A stretch of DNA of 46,606 bases from an uncultured Saprospiraceae bacterium. Lineage in GTDB: Bacteria > Bacteroidota > Bacteroidia > Chitinophagales > Saprospiraceae. A model generated the notes under the pieces. The model saw only the letters and a program-made list of their open reading frames with translations. It was not told where the DNA came from and searched no databases. Positions 1-8,214 of the stretch are shown here, piece by piece. A program made the position numbers and the translations under genes. The stretch spans positions 1-46,606 of the forward strand of contig CAJQRD010000008.1 of the NCBI GenBank assembly GCA_905480605.1, read 5' to 3'. Positions within the stretch are counted from its first letter, which is position 1, and each line of letters starts with the position of its first letter.

Positions 1-891
1 GAATTTTTCTATTGAAAAATCCACCCCTCTCTATACTAAAGATGGGAAAAGGCAGCGCATACTTTGTTCTTTTTCTGCTTGAGAGAACTGGTACACTCAC
101 CCCAAATTTTTCTATTGAAAAATCCACCCCTCTCTATACTAAAGATGGGAAAAGGCAGCGCATATCTTGTTCTTTTTCTGCTTGAGAGAACTGGTACACT
201 CACCCCGAATTTTTCTATTGAAAAACCCACCCCTCTCTAAACTAAAGATGGGAAAAGGCAGCGCATACCTTGTTCTTTTTCTACTTGAGAGAACTGGTAC
301 ACTCACCCCGAGTTTTTCTATTGTAAAACCCACCCCTCTCTAAACTAAAGAGGGGAAAAGGCAGCGCATACTTTGTTCTTTTTCTGCTTGAGATAACTGG
401 TACACTCACCCCGAATTTTTCTATTGAAAAATCCACGCCTCTCTAAACTAAAGAGGGGAAAAGGCAGCGCATACTTTGTTCTTTTTCTGCTTGAGATAAC
501 TGGTACACTCACCCCAAATTTTTCTATTGAAAAATCCACCCCTCTCTATACTAAAGAGGGAAAAAGGCAGCGCATACCTTGTTCTTTTTCTACTTGAGAG
601 AACTGGTACACTCACCCCGAATTTTTCTATTGAAAAACCCACCCCTCTCTAAACTAAAGAGGGGAAAAGGCAGCGCATACCTTGTTCTTTTTCTGCTTGA
701 GAGAACTGGTACACTCACCCCGAATTTTTCTATTGAAAAATCCACCCCTCTCTATACTAAAGAGGGGAAAAGGCAGCGCATACTTTGTTCTTTTTCTGCT
801 TGAGATAACTGGTACACTCACCCCGAATTTTTCTATTGAAAAATCCACCCCTCTCTAAACTAAAGAGGGGAAAAGGCAGCGCATACCTTGT
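1..891. repeat. Tandem array of 103-bp repeats (about 8.6 copies)
   Basis: Units begin at 1, 104, 207, 310, 413, 516, 619, 722 and 825; the last stops after about 67 bp and the first may continue left of the window. Copies differ by only a few substitutions and no indels. Each unit holds two inverted repeats: ATTTTTC-TATT-GAAAAAT near the unit start, and CCCCTCT-N9-AGAGGGG about 15 bp further on. Some copies weaken the second stem (GATGGG at units 1-3, CGCCTCT at unit 5). Because 103 is not a multiple of 3, the roughly 64-codon open frames inside read successive units in different frames, so I treat the array as non-coding. Recent tandem duplication or homogenisation is inferred from the near identity. 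Confidence 0.95.
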
Positions 892-904
892 GTCATCCTG
901 TCTC

Positions 905-1253
905 TTAGTTTTACATCATGTAACTTTTGCCATACTTCACTTTCAAATGGGTTTGGTGAAAATTTGTAAATAATAATCAGTTCGTTATTTTATTTGGAAA
1001 GATATTGTTCTGTTTTGACATTTAAGGTCATTGCTTTGAGATTGAAAAATGCTTCTAAGGTATTGACTGCTCCTTTAAAAGATGATACTATTTTATTGCT
1101 TTTTGTTTTTTCAATTGTTTCTGTTTTTTTTTTCGATGCCGTCATTTCCTGAACGATCTTCTATGCGTATCAGCCCATGAAAATATTTTTGAAGACCATC
1201 AGCTAATTCACTTTCACTTAGTTCCAAATTACGCTCTATTTTTCAAGCGAAAA
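905..1253 (-). pseudogene. Decayed coding remnant, family unknown
   Basis: The minus strand carries protein-like stretches in two frames. One (about 1130-1253) reads IERNLELSESELADGLQKYF and onward, and runs into a homopolymer of ten T on the plus strand (1124-1133). A shift there continues an open frame through KGAVNTLEAFFNLKAMTLN to a TAA at 990-992. Past that stop the same frame remains plausible (FESEVWQKLHDVKLRDR) to the edge of the repeat array. Upstream, another stop separates MFSLEK from the IERN segment. This pattern fits a frameshifted, dead gene. I do not recognise the family. The boundaries are approximate. Confidence 0.45.
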
Positions 1254-1287
1254 CATATGACCATAAAACTTCAGAGTCTTTTACTGC

Positions 1288-1786
1288 TCAGCCTCTTGGA
1301 AATCTAACATCTTTTTTATTTCTTGGATTTAGCTCTATTGATTTTTGATAATTCTCAATGGCTTTTGGTTTGTTTCGAAATAGCATAATTGCTTCGGCAT
1401 AACTGTCATAAGCATTTGATGAACCAGGAAATGCTTCTACATTTAATTTGAATATTGACAATGCATCACTTGAATTTCCCACATGTAAAATTTCATGCCC
1501 AAAAAAAATATTTCATTTTCATCAGTATCGAAATCTTTAGGATTAGTGATTTGTATCCGTTTACATCTCCAGAGTATTCTCTGGTTCGAATTTTTTCTTT
1601 GGTATTTCCAATGTGCATTTCGCAGATAATCCAACCGTAGCCATAGGATTGTCCCCAAGCGGGTATATGCTTCTTAAAAATTAGATGCAAGTATTTCTTA
1701 GGCAATAATATGTGCGAATACAGAGCCTGGTCCCAAAGAAATTGATTTTCAACTGTAGAGAAGATTCCTTTGGCAGAAATGCTCAT
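1288..1786 (-). pseudogene. Remnant of a beta-lactamase-family serine hydrolase with C-terminal TPR
   Basis: The segment 1493-1786 encodes AKGIFSTVENQFLWDQALYS and an AWGQSYGYGWIICEM stretch. This resembles the C-terminal part of PF00144 serine hydrolases (class C beta-lactamase/esterase-like). After a frame change around 1490-1560 the frame 1288-1482 gives a TPR-like tail, GNSSDALSIFKLNVEAFPGS and AIENYQKSIELNPRNKK, which commonly follows such domains in Bacteroidota. The N-terminal half with the SxxK nucleophile is absent: the next gene ends at 1865, 79 bp upstream. At least two frameshifts and the missing 5' end make this a pseudogene. The family call rests on motif recognition only. Confidence 0.7.
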
Positions 1787-1864
1787 ACGAACAAAGTTAA
1801 GTCATAACAGCTTTGTTATCCATTGTGTAAGTGTCTTTGACTCCGCGATCTAGATATCGTTTGC

Positions 1865-2287
1865 TTAATCCTTAAAAACCTCGATATCTTTTTGTGCAAC
1901 AATAAGATCTGTAAACTTGCCTTTAAAACGAGTAGCTTTGACTAAGTGATTGTCAATCCAATGATAATTGCCTCCTCTTGGCTTCCCCATAAGCATACCA
2001 TGATACTTAAATCCAAATTTATCTAACCAAGCTTCGGTAATTTCTCTATGATTCTCTGTTCTTGATGTGAAAAAAGTTATAATATGGCCATCATCGTACC
2101 ATTTATTTAATATTTCCAAAGCATCGGGATATAATTCAGCGGTTATCATACGGTGGGGTTCTTCATTTGGAATATCATCACAAATGGTACCATCAATATC
2201 GATAAGATAATTTTTGACATCATTAGAAAGCTGAGGGCTCAATAAATTTCCGTCTTTGTCTTTTAACTCCTGTAACTCATCAGACAT
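1865..2287 (-). CDS. HAD-superfamily phosphatase/hydrolase, 140 aa
   Basis: A small cytoplasmic HAD-fold phosphohydrolase. Motif I is DIDGT at residues 30-34, with D30 the expected nucleophile and D32 the acid/base. Motif II is the FFTSRTE segment near residues 91-97. A lysine in GKPRGGNYHWID probably serves as motif III, followed by a DN pair. The length fits cap-less class III HAD enzymes. The first roughly 25 residues precede the fold and are polar. There is no signal peptide. The substrate cannot be read from sequence; some relatives in Bacteroidota carry sugar-phosphate names that I would not transfer. It ends in TAA. The LytM gene lies 40 bp upstream on the same strand, so co-transcription is possible. 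Confidence 0.8.
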   Translation of the reverse strand: MSDELQELKDKDGNLLSPQLSNDVKNYLIDIDGTICDDIPNEEPHRMITAELYPDALEILNKWYDDGHIITFFTSRTENHREITEAWLDKFGFKYHGMLMGKPRGGNYHWIDNHLVKATRFKGKFTDLIVAQKDIEVFKD

Positions 2288-2327
2288 AATACTTCTTTTG
2301 AATATTTTAAATCACTGAGCATCAAAA

Positions 2328-3140
2328 TTAGTTAAAACTAAGATAGTCAGTTGGATTAATAGCTTTTCCGTTGTTCCATAATTCGAAATGTACATGAGGT
2401 CCGGAGGTTAATTCACCCGTATTTCCAATTATTGCAATGGCCTCCCCCTTTTTAACAAAATCTCCAGTTTTTTTCAATAGCACTGAATTGTGCTTGAAAA
2501 TAGAGACCAAGTTGCCTTTGTGCTGCACACTTATTGTATTACCAGTTTTATCTGACCAATCAGAATTAATGATCACACCATCAAGAATATTTAAGATTGG
2601 TGTTTTTTCTGGTGCAACAATATCAACTCCGTAATGATTTGATTCTGAATCAAACCCTGAGCTGATTTCTCCTTTGAGTGGAATGCAAAAATAGAAATGT
2701 TCTAAAGATAATGTATTAGAAATTGTATTATTTTTTTGCCATTTTGTTGAAAAATTATTAAAATTATCGACATTGAACGTTGGACCATCAACAGAAATGC
2801 CGCTAGGGTTTAGAAGTTTTTTAAATCCTTCAGTATAAATCTTTTGAGCATCAAGAGATTTTTCAAGTATTTCAATCTTGTGATTCAGTTCAACATAAAT
2901 TTTGTTATTATTTATTTCGGCATAGCCAGGAATTGTATAGCGCAAAGGTGTAAATGCAAATAGTGAGAACGTTATACCTGAAACCAATAAAATACTTGCT
3001 ACAATCCATGTAATAAGCCCAAATATGGTAAATTTTGAGCTTCGAACCTCTCTTAAAGTATCATCTTCAATTACAACGAATCTGTATACTTCAGTGAGTT
3101 TTTTTTGTTTATTTCCTCTTTTATCTTGTGGTTCTGCCAT
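2328..3140 (-). CDS. Membrane-anchored M23 (LytM-type) metallopeptidase, 270 aa
   Basis: A predicted zinc endopeptidase acting on peptidoglycan, or a regulator of amidases. Residues 1-35 are cytoplasmic and basic, one transmembrane segment lies at about 37-63, a probable short coiled coil at about 75-110, and the LytM domain at about 150-268. The catalytic set is complete: H169 and D173 in the NHYGVD motif, H217 in FKHNS, and H249/H251 in GPHVHFELW. This suggests an active enzyme rather than a degenerate EnvC/NlpD-type activator. The protein has one anchor and no cleavable signal. The gene is divergent from the PorW/SprE gene, with 289 bp between the two starts, and runs toward the HAD gene. 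Confidence 0.9.
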   Translation of the reverse strand: MAEPQDKRGNKQKKLTEVYRFVVIEDDTLREVRSSKFTIFGLITWIVASILLVSGITFSLFAFTPLRYTIPGYAEINNNKIYVELNHKIEILEKSLDAQKIYTEGFKKLLNPSGISVDGPTFNVDNFNNFSTKWQKNNTISNTLSLEHFYFCIPLKGEISSGFDSESNHYGVDIVAPEKTPILNILDGVIINSDWSDKTGNTISVQHKGNLVSIFKHNSVLLKKTGDFVKKGEAIAIIGNTGELTSGPHVHFELWNNGKAINPTDYLSFN

Positions 3141-3388
3141 TCTTATGTTTATTTATCGCAATTAGGCATTCTTTTTGACAAAATCTTTATATAGTTTTGC
3201 TATCAATTTTATAATAAAATCGGGCTAATTCAGTTATTATCTAGATAAATTGTGATTAATCTGAGCACATTTATAAGATATAAGAGAATTGAGACCTAAA
3301 ATAAGGGTGAAAAATGCTACTTTTTTATTAAGTACACCATCAATTACTCAATATTTGAACAAAGCTAGTTTAAAATTAATTTAAAATC

Positions 3389-3410
3389 ATTCAGAGATAT
3401 CATTCTGAAT
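3389..3410 (+). promoter_or_regulatory. Hairpin in the leader of the porW/sprE gene
   Basis: The 7-bp arms ATTCAGA (3389-3395) and TCTGAAT (3404-3410) enclose an 8-nt loop and are followed by TTTT, ending 20 nt before the TTG start at 3430. It could be a 5' UTR structure controlling translation, a weak attenuator, or chance in AT-rich DNA. No clear Shine-Dalgarno sequence is visible. Confidence 0.3.
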
Positions 3411-3429
3411 TTTTAAAATAAGTATTCCA

Positions 3430-6400
3430 TTGAAAAAGATAAATATTACAATATTCCTTTTTGCATTTGCCATTGTTTTTTCTGCTTGTTCCTCGAGGAA
3501 GAAGAAAAGTGAAGTCAAAGGTTTTAAAAAGTTTTATCATAACACGACTGCTAAGTTTAACGGCTATTTTAATGCTGAAGAACTTATGAAAGAAAGTATG
3601 GTGACACTTCAGGACATGAATGTCGACAACTACAATAAGATTCTTAGTGTTTACGATTATGTGAATATCGATAATAACCAAGCTGTTAAAGCAGACATGG
3701 ATAAGGCCATAGAAAAATTGTCAACTGTTGCAACGATTCATGAGGTTAGTAACTATGTTGATGATTGTTATTTGAATATTGGTAAAGCTCAATTTTACAA
3801 ACAAGATTATATAGCTGCTGAAGAAACATTCATATTTTTTGAAGAAGTTTTTGACCCCCGTAATCCATATGGAAAAGCATATGATAGCAAGGCCTATAAA
3901 AAGAAATCAAGCGGAAGAAAAACCAAGAAGGAAGTAAAACAAGCTCGGAAAGAAAAAGAAGCTGTTAAAGAAGAACGAAATGAAATAAAAAAGGAAAAAG
4001 TAAAAAAACAAGAGGATATAAGAAAAGAAAAGGATAAGGAAAGAAAAGAAAAAGTAAAGGCAAGAAAGAAAGCGAAAAAGGAAAGGGAAAAAGAAAAAAG
4101 GAATAAAAAGAAAAATAAGAAGAACAAAAGCAGTTCTAGCAAGAAAGAATCTGCAAGTAAAGACACTGCCAAAGCTGCAACTAAGAAAGCAGTGCCAGTA
4201 CCATTGACTCCAGAACAAGAGGCGTTGTTAGCTCAACAAGAAGCTGAGGCAGCAGTCCTAGAAGAGGAAGCTAAACGTAGGAAAAAAATAGAGGAGGAAA
4301 AGAAGCTCAAAAAGGAAAAAGAGGATGAGAAATATAAGAACCAAGGTGAGGGTGGTGTTTTCAAAAATAAATCAGCTTATGTTGAAGGATTGTACTGGTT
4401 GGCTCGTACATATATTGAAACAAGAAGATATACTGCCGCAGAATATGCATTTGAAAGGCTGATAGAAACGCCAGGCTTAAGCAAAGATATTGAGTCAAGA
4501 ATTCCAGTTGCTAGAGCCCACTTGTTTTTACAAACTAAAGAATACGAAAAGGCTGTTTTGGAATTGGAATCAGCCATTGAGTTGGAAGGCAATCGAAATA
4601 AAAGAGCTAGATATTCATTTATATTGGCGCAATTAAGTGAATTGCGCGATGATGATGCAGCAGCTTATGAAGCATACAAAAAGGCAAAAAAATTCTCAAC
4701 TAAATATGAATTGGAATTCAATGCCAATCTTAATGAATTAAAATTGTCATACCGAAAAGGCAAAACCACTCAAAAAAAGGCACTGAATAAATTAGAAGGA
4801 TATCTTGAGGATAATAAAAATAAAGAGTTTCAAGATCAAATTTATTTTACGCGAGCTCAAATAAAATTGGACGGAGGAGATATAGATGGTGCAGTAGCTG
4901 ATTTTGAATCATCAATTGGAAGTTCAGGAGGAAATAAAAATGTCAAACTAGAAGCTTATTATAAATTGGCTGATGTGTTGTTTAAGAAAGGACTTTACAC
5001 TGAGTCGAAAGCCAATTATGACAGTGCTCTAAAACTCATGAATAAGGGGGATGAGCGTTATAAAGCAACAGAAAGAATTGCTAAGAGTCTGACAGATATT
5101 GCACTCAATATGGAGACAGTAAAGCTTCAGGATAGTTTGATACAATTGAGCAAGTTGTCAGAAGATGAATTGAAAGAAATTGCAGAGGCAATTATTACGG
5201 AGAGAAAATCTCAAGAAGTTGAAAATGGTGTTGAAGAGAAAACCAATCAACGTAAACCAAGTATTATTCCAAGCAATCGCACAAATGCTGGAAGAAGCAA
5301 GTTTTTTGCTTACAACCCAATCGTACTAAATCAGGGTAAAATTGAATTTAAAAGATCTTGGGGAGATCGTGTATTAGAAGATGATTGGAGAAGGTCACAA
5401 AGATCAAATGCTAATCAAGAAACAGTGGATGATGAGTTTTTAAATGAGGATGAAGAATTAGTTGACAAAGTTTCTGATGAAGAAATTAGAGAGCTTTTAA
5501 GAGATGTGCCTCGTACAGAAACACAATTGGCAACTGCCAATACCAGAATCGAAAATGCTTTGTTTCAGCTAGGTGTGTTGTTTAGGGAAAGGGTGGGTGA
5601 CTACGAAAAGTCAATTCAAGTTTTGGAAAGATTGGTTAATGATTACCCACAATACAATAAGAGAGATGAAGCTTTATTTTACTTGTACTTATCTTACTTA
5701 GATATAGAGAAAGGAACGGATGCCAATAGGGTTAAAAATATACTTATTAGCGAGTACCCTGATTCTAAATTTGCAAAACTGGCAGGCGATCCTTCTTATG
5801 CTAAAACATTGCTCGCAAATGAAGACAGTATTGAAAAATACTATGAAACCACTTTTACCCTTTTTGAAGATGGTAAATATAGTGAAGTGATAGATCGTGT
5901 TTCAAAAAAGGATAAACTGTATAAAAAGCAAAGAACTTACTCTGCTAAATTTGCAATGTTAAATGCAATGTCATTAGGGAACGTAAAAGGCAAGACGGAT
6001 TATATTCAAGCACTTGAGCAATTGATTCGTTCTCACTCAAAGACTCCTGAAGAAGTAAAGGCAAAGGAAATTCTTAAATTTTTAAAAGGGGACCAAGATG
6101 CATTTAGTGAAATAATATATGAAGAAGCTGTTCAGGCCTTTGAGGACCAACCAGATAAATTACACTATGTTTTTATTGTAACTTATGAATTGTCGCAAAC
6201 TCAATTTGACAGAGCTAAAATTGACATCTTAAATTATAATAAAAAATTCCATAGGTTTGATAATCTTCAAATAAGTAACATTTCTCTTAGCAAAGAAAAT
6301 GATTCAAGAATCATTTTGGTAAGGTCATTTGATGACAAAGAGAAATCTATGAAATACTATGAAGGTGTTCAAAAAAACAAAGAACTCTTTATCAAAGGTG

Positions 6401-6513
6401 AAAATGTAGGATATGATATTTTTCCAACAACACAGAAGAACTACAGAGAGGTAATCAAGCAAAAAACCATAACCAATTACAGATTGTTTTTCGAAAAACA
6501 GTATAAGAATTAG
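3430..6513 (+). CDS. sprE: PorW/SprE-like T9SS lipoprotein with TPRs, 1027 aa
   Basis: Likely the periplasmic T9SS/gliding lipoprotein called SprE in Flavobacterium and PorW in Porphyromonas. The start is TTG at 3430, giving MKKIN and a lipoprotein signal ending FSAC, with the lipidated cysteine at residue 20. A FKKFYHNTTAKFNGYFNAEE segment matches the family's conserved N-terminal region. TPR-like helices fill about residues 60-150, 315-600 and 700-1000. Residues 156-305 (nt 3898-4345) are an unusual Lys/Glu/Arg-rich low-complexity insertion splitting the first TPR block. The KFFAYNPIVLNQGKIEFKRS segment near residue 620 also fits the family. It stands alone, ends in TAG, and is followed by a strong terminator. 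In related bacteria the protein is required for T9SS secretion; whether this copy works is inferred. Confidence 0.85.
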   Translation: MKKINITIFLFAFAIVFSACSSRKKKSEVKGFKKFYHNTTAKFNGYFNAEELMKESMVTLQDMNVDNYNKILSVYDYVNIDNNQAVKADMDKAIEKLSTVATIHEVSNYVDDCYLNIGKAQFYKQDYIAAEETFIFFEEVFDPRNPYGKAYDSKAYKKKSSGRKTKKEVKQARKEKEAVKEERNEIKKEKVKKQEDIRKEKDKERKEKVKARKKAKKEREKEKRNKKKNKKNKSSSSKKESASKDTAKAATKKAVPVPLTPEQEALLAQQEAEAAVLEEEAKRRKKIEEEKKLKKEKEDEKYKNQGEGGVFKNKSAYVEGLYWLARTYIETRRYTAAEYAFERLIETPGLSKDIESRIPVARAHLFLQTKEYEKAVLELESAIELEGNRNKRARYSFILAQLSELRDDDAAAYEAYKKAKKFSTKYELEFNANLNELKLSYRKGKTTQKKALNKLEGYLEDNKNKEFQDQIYFTRAQIKLDGGDIDGAVADFESSIGSSGGNKNVKLEAYYKLADVLFKKGLYTESKANYDSALKLMNKGDERYKATERIAKSLTDIALNMETVKLQDSLIQLSKLSEDELKEIAEAIITERKSQEVENGVEEKTNQRKPSIIPSNRTNAGRSKFFAYNPIVLNQGKIEFKRSWGDRVLEDDWRRSQRSNANQETVDDEFLNEDEELVDKVSDEEIRELLRDVPRTETQLATANTRIENALFQLGVLFRERVGDYEKSIQVLERLVNDYPQYNKRDEALFYLYLSYLDIEKGTDANRVKNILISEYPDSKFAKLAGDPSYAKTLLANEDSIEKYYETTFTLFEDGKYSEVIDRVSKKDKLYKKQRTYSAKFAMLNAMSLGNVKGKTDYIQALEQLIRSHSKTPEEVKAKEILKFLKGDQDAFSEIIYEEAVQAFEDQPDKLHYVFIVTYELSQTQFDRAKIDILNYNKKFHRFDNLQISNISLSKENDSRIILVRSFDDKEKSMKYYEGVQKNKELFIKGENVGYDIFPTTQKNYREVIKQKTITNYRLFFEKQYKN

Positions 6514-6554
6514 TAGCGTTCTTTGTTACTAAGTCATAGATTTACAAGTGATAT

Positions 6555-6590
6555 AAATAAGGAAACAATGCATTTTGTTTCCTTATTTTT
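6555..6590. terminator. Intrinsic terminator downstream of sprE
   Basis: A perfect 14-bp stem (arms 6555-6568 and 6575-6588, core GGAAACAA/TTGTTTCC) with a 6-nt loop, followed by a T run on the plus strand. It lies about 40 bp past the stop codon. The A-rich 5' flank could let it work in the opposite direction too. Confidence 0.85.
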
Positions 6591-6705
6591 TTGCTGTTTA
6601 TAAATGTAGGCCAGAGTTCTACACTGCATTTGGGTGAACCGAGAATGCAGGTTGAAAGAATTTGTCTTTTTAAGCAATGAACAGTTTATACATTCACTCC
6701 AAAAA

Positions 6706-6745
6706 TAAGAATGTCCTATTTTAATATTAAAATAGGACATTCTTA
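6706..6745. terminator. Perfect 40-bp palindrome, probable terminator of the PPIase operon
   Basis: The sequence equals its own reverse complement over 40 bp, centred at 6725/6726, with no spacer (inner bases TTTTAATATTAAAA). On the minus strand it is followed by TTATTTTTGG, as expected for an intrinsic terminator of the leftward operon that ends at 6798. It could also extrude as a cruciform, or be a binding site. Confidence 0.75.
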
Positions 6746-6797
6746 AAAGAGAAAAATTAAGATTCAAACACTGAGGTTTGATTCTTTTTCTTTATAA

Positions 6798-8213
6798 TTA
6801 TAACTTATCTCCAGAGATCATTTTATCCAAATTTGGACAATTTAAATATGTCTTATCAATTTCAATAAACGTTTTGGCAAGCTTATCTTCTAGCCAAGTT
6901 GCAAAGTATGAACTCTTTTTACTTTCCTTAGCGAATTGTAATATTTTGTTGTAATCTTCTTCTAAACTTGCTTTGTGAGGACGTTCTTTGTAATCCAAAC
7001 TGATCAGTCTATAATATGTTTCTCCGGTGGGTAGTGGGTAATCTAAAGTTTCTGTTATATCGCCAACCTTTAGATCTTCAATTGCAAAATATATTTCTGA
7101 AGGCAACTCTGATGTTTCAAACATTGGTTTTCCTGTTTTTTGATTTTGGATTCTACCATTATTGTGGAAACTTGGAACATCCTCTAATGAGAATTTTTTA
7201 ACGGCCTCAGCAAATTTATATTTACCATCTATTATTTGTTTTCGAATAGTGTCTAATTTGATCTTGGCAAGATCTCTATCTGCTTCTGTAATATCTGGTT
7301 TGATCAAAATATGTTTAACGTGAATTTTATTTCCTCTTCTGTCAATCATTTTTATAACGTGAAATCCATGTACTGTTTCAACTGGATCCGAAATTTCATT
7401 TTCTTCCAGACTAAAGGCTGCAGCTTCAAATTCTTGAACATATAAACCTCTTTCAGCATATCCTAAATCACCACCTCTAGAACCAGAACCAGGATCATCT
7501 GAATATTTTTTAGCCAACTCCTCAAAGCTAGCCTCTTCGCTTATGACACGCTTTCTGATTTCTAAAATTTGTTTCAAAGCAGTTACTTTTTCATCATCAT
7601 TCACTTCTGGTTTTGCAACAATTTCAGATATTTCAACAGCAGCACTTAGGTATGGGATACTATCAACTGGGATACTGTAGAAAAATTCTTTTACTTCTTT
7701 CGGTGTAATTGCAACACTGTTTAGTACTTCTCCTTGCATACGTTCTGCAAGCATTTGTTGCTCAAGGTCATCCCTTAGGTTTTCTCTCATTTGAGCAACA
7801 GTCTTACCATATACTTCTTCAAATAATTCAGTGTCACCTCCCATCTGCCGCAGAACACCATCAATTCTAAAGTCAAGACCAGATTCTATTTGTTCCTCTG
7901 GGATTATTATACTATCCAATTTGGCCTGGTTAACAATTAATTTTTGACCTACCAATGATTGCAGTATTTCGCACTTTACATCTGGTGTAATTTTTCCAGG
8001 CGACTGGTCAAGTGCATAAGCATATTGACTCTCAACGTCCGATAATAATATACTTTCAGTTCCTACCTTAGCGATCACTTTATCAATAACAAGATTGTCT
8101 TGACCCACAGTTAGAGAATCAATGACGGGATTGTCCTGACCAATAACTGAAGATGATGATAGTGTCAATGCACAAAAAGCTGTGGTTTTTAATATATTTT
8201 GAATGTTTTTCAT
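6798..8213 (-). CDS. SurA/PpiC-type peptidyl-prolyl isomerase, 471 aa
   Basis: A periplasmic chaperone/prolyl isomerase of the SurA family, expected to help fold outer-membrane proteins. A signal peptide (MKNIQNILKTTAFCALTLSS, cleavage near VIGQ) precedes a SurA-like N-terminal helical domain at about 45-175 (VIDKVIAKVGTESILLSDVE). Two parvulin domains follow: about 183-290, with the GSGSRGGDLGYAERG and HGFHVIKM signatures, and about 298-410 (HVKHILIKPDI), more divergent and lacking a clear GGDLG loop. Just after the signal peptide a 12-residue unit is duplicated (GQDNPVIDSLTV / GQDNLVIDKVIA). It is the last of three adjacent leftward genes; its ATG lies one base past the TGA stop of its upstream neighbour, implying translational coupling. 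Confidence 0.9.
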   Translation of the reverse strand: MKNIQNILKTTAFCALTLSSSSVIGQDNPVIDSLTVGQDNLVIDKVIAKVGTESILLSDVESQYAYALDQSPGKITPDVKCEILQSLVGQKLIVNQAKLDSIIIPEEQIESGLDFRIDGVLRQMGGDTELFEEVYGKTVAQMRENLRDDLEQQMLAERMQGEVLNSVAITPKEVKEFFYSIPVDSIPYLSAAVEISEIVAKPEVNDDEKVTALKQILEIRKRVISEEASFEELAKKYSDDPGSGSRGGDLGYAERGLYVQEFEAAAFSLEENEISDPVETVHGFHVIKMIDRRGNKIHVKHILIKPDITEADRDLAKIKLDTIRKQIIDGKYKFAEAVKKFSLEDVPSFHNNGRIQNQKTGKPMFETSELPSEIYFAIEDLKVGDITETLDYPLPTGETYYRLISLDYKERPHKASLEEDYNKILQFAKESKKSSYFATWLEDKLAKTFIEIDKTYLNCPNLDKMISGDKL

Positions 8214-8214
8214 G

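Noticed and set aside
36-848. A series of 64-codon open frames and one 74-codon frame inside the tandem array
   Set aside because: The 103-bp period is not a multiple of three, so each frame reads adjacent units differently; the frames exist only because the unit happens to lack stops.
1-891. CRISPR array
   Set aside because: Units are directly contiguous and near identical over 103 bp, with no variable spacers and no cas genes in the window.
3894-4218. Long minus-strand frames of Phe/Leu/Ser within the PorW/SprE gene
   Set aside because: They are the antisense of the Lys/Glu-rich tract; the hydrophobic look is a shadow of AAA/GAA codons.
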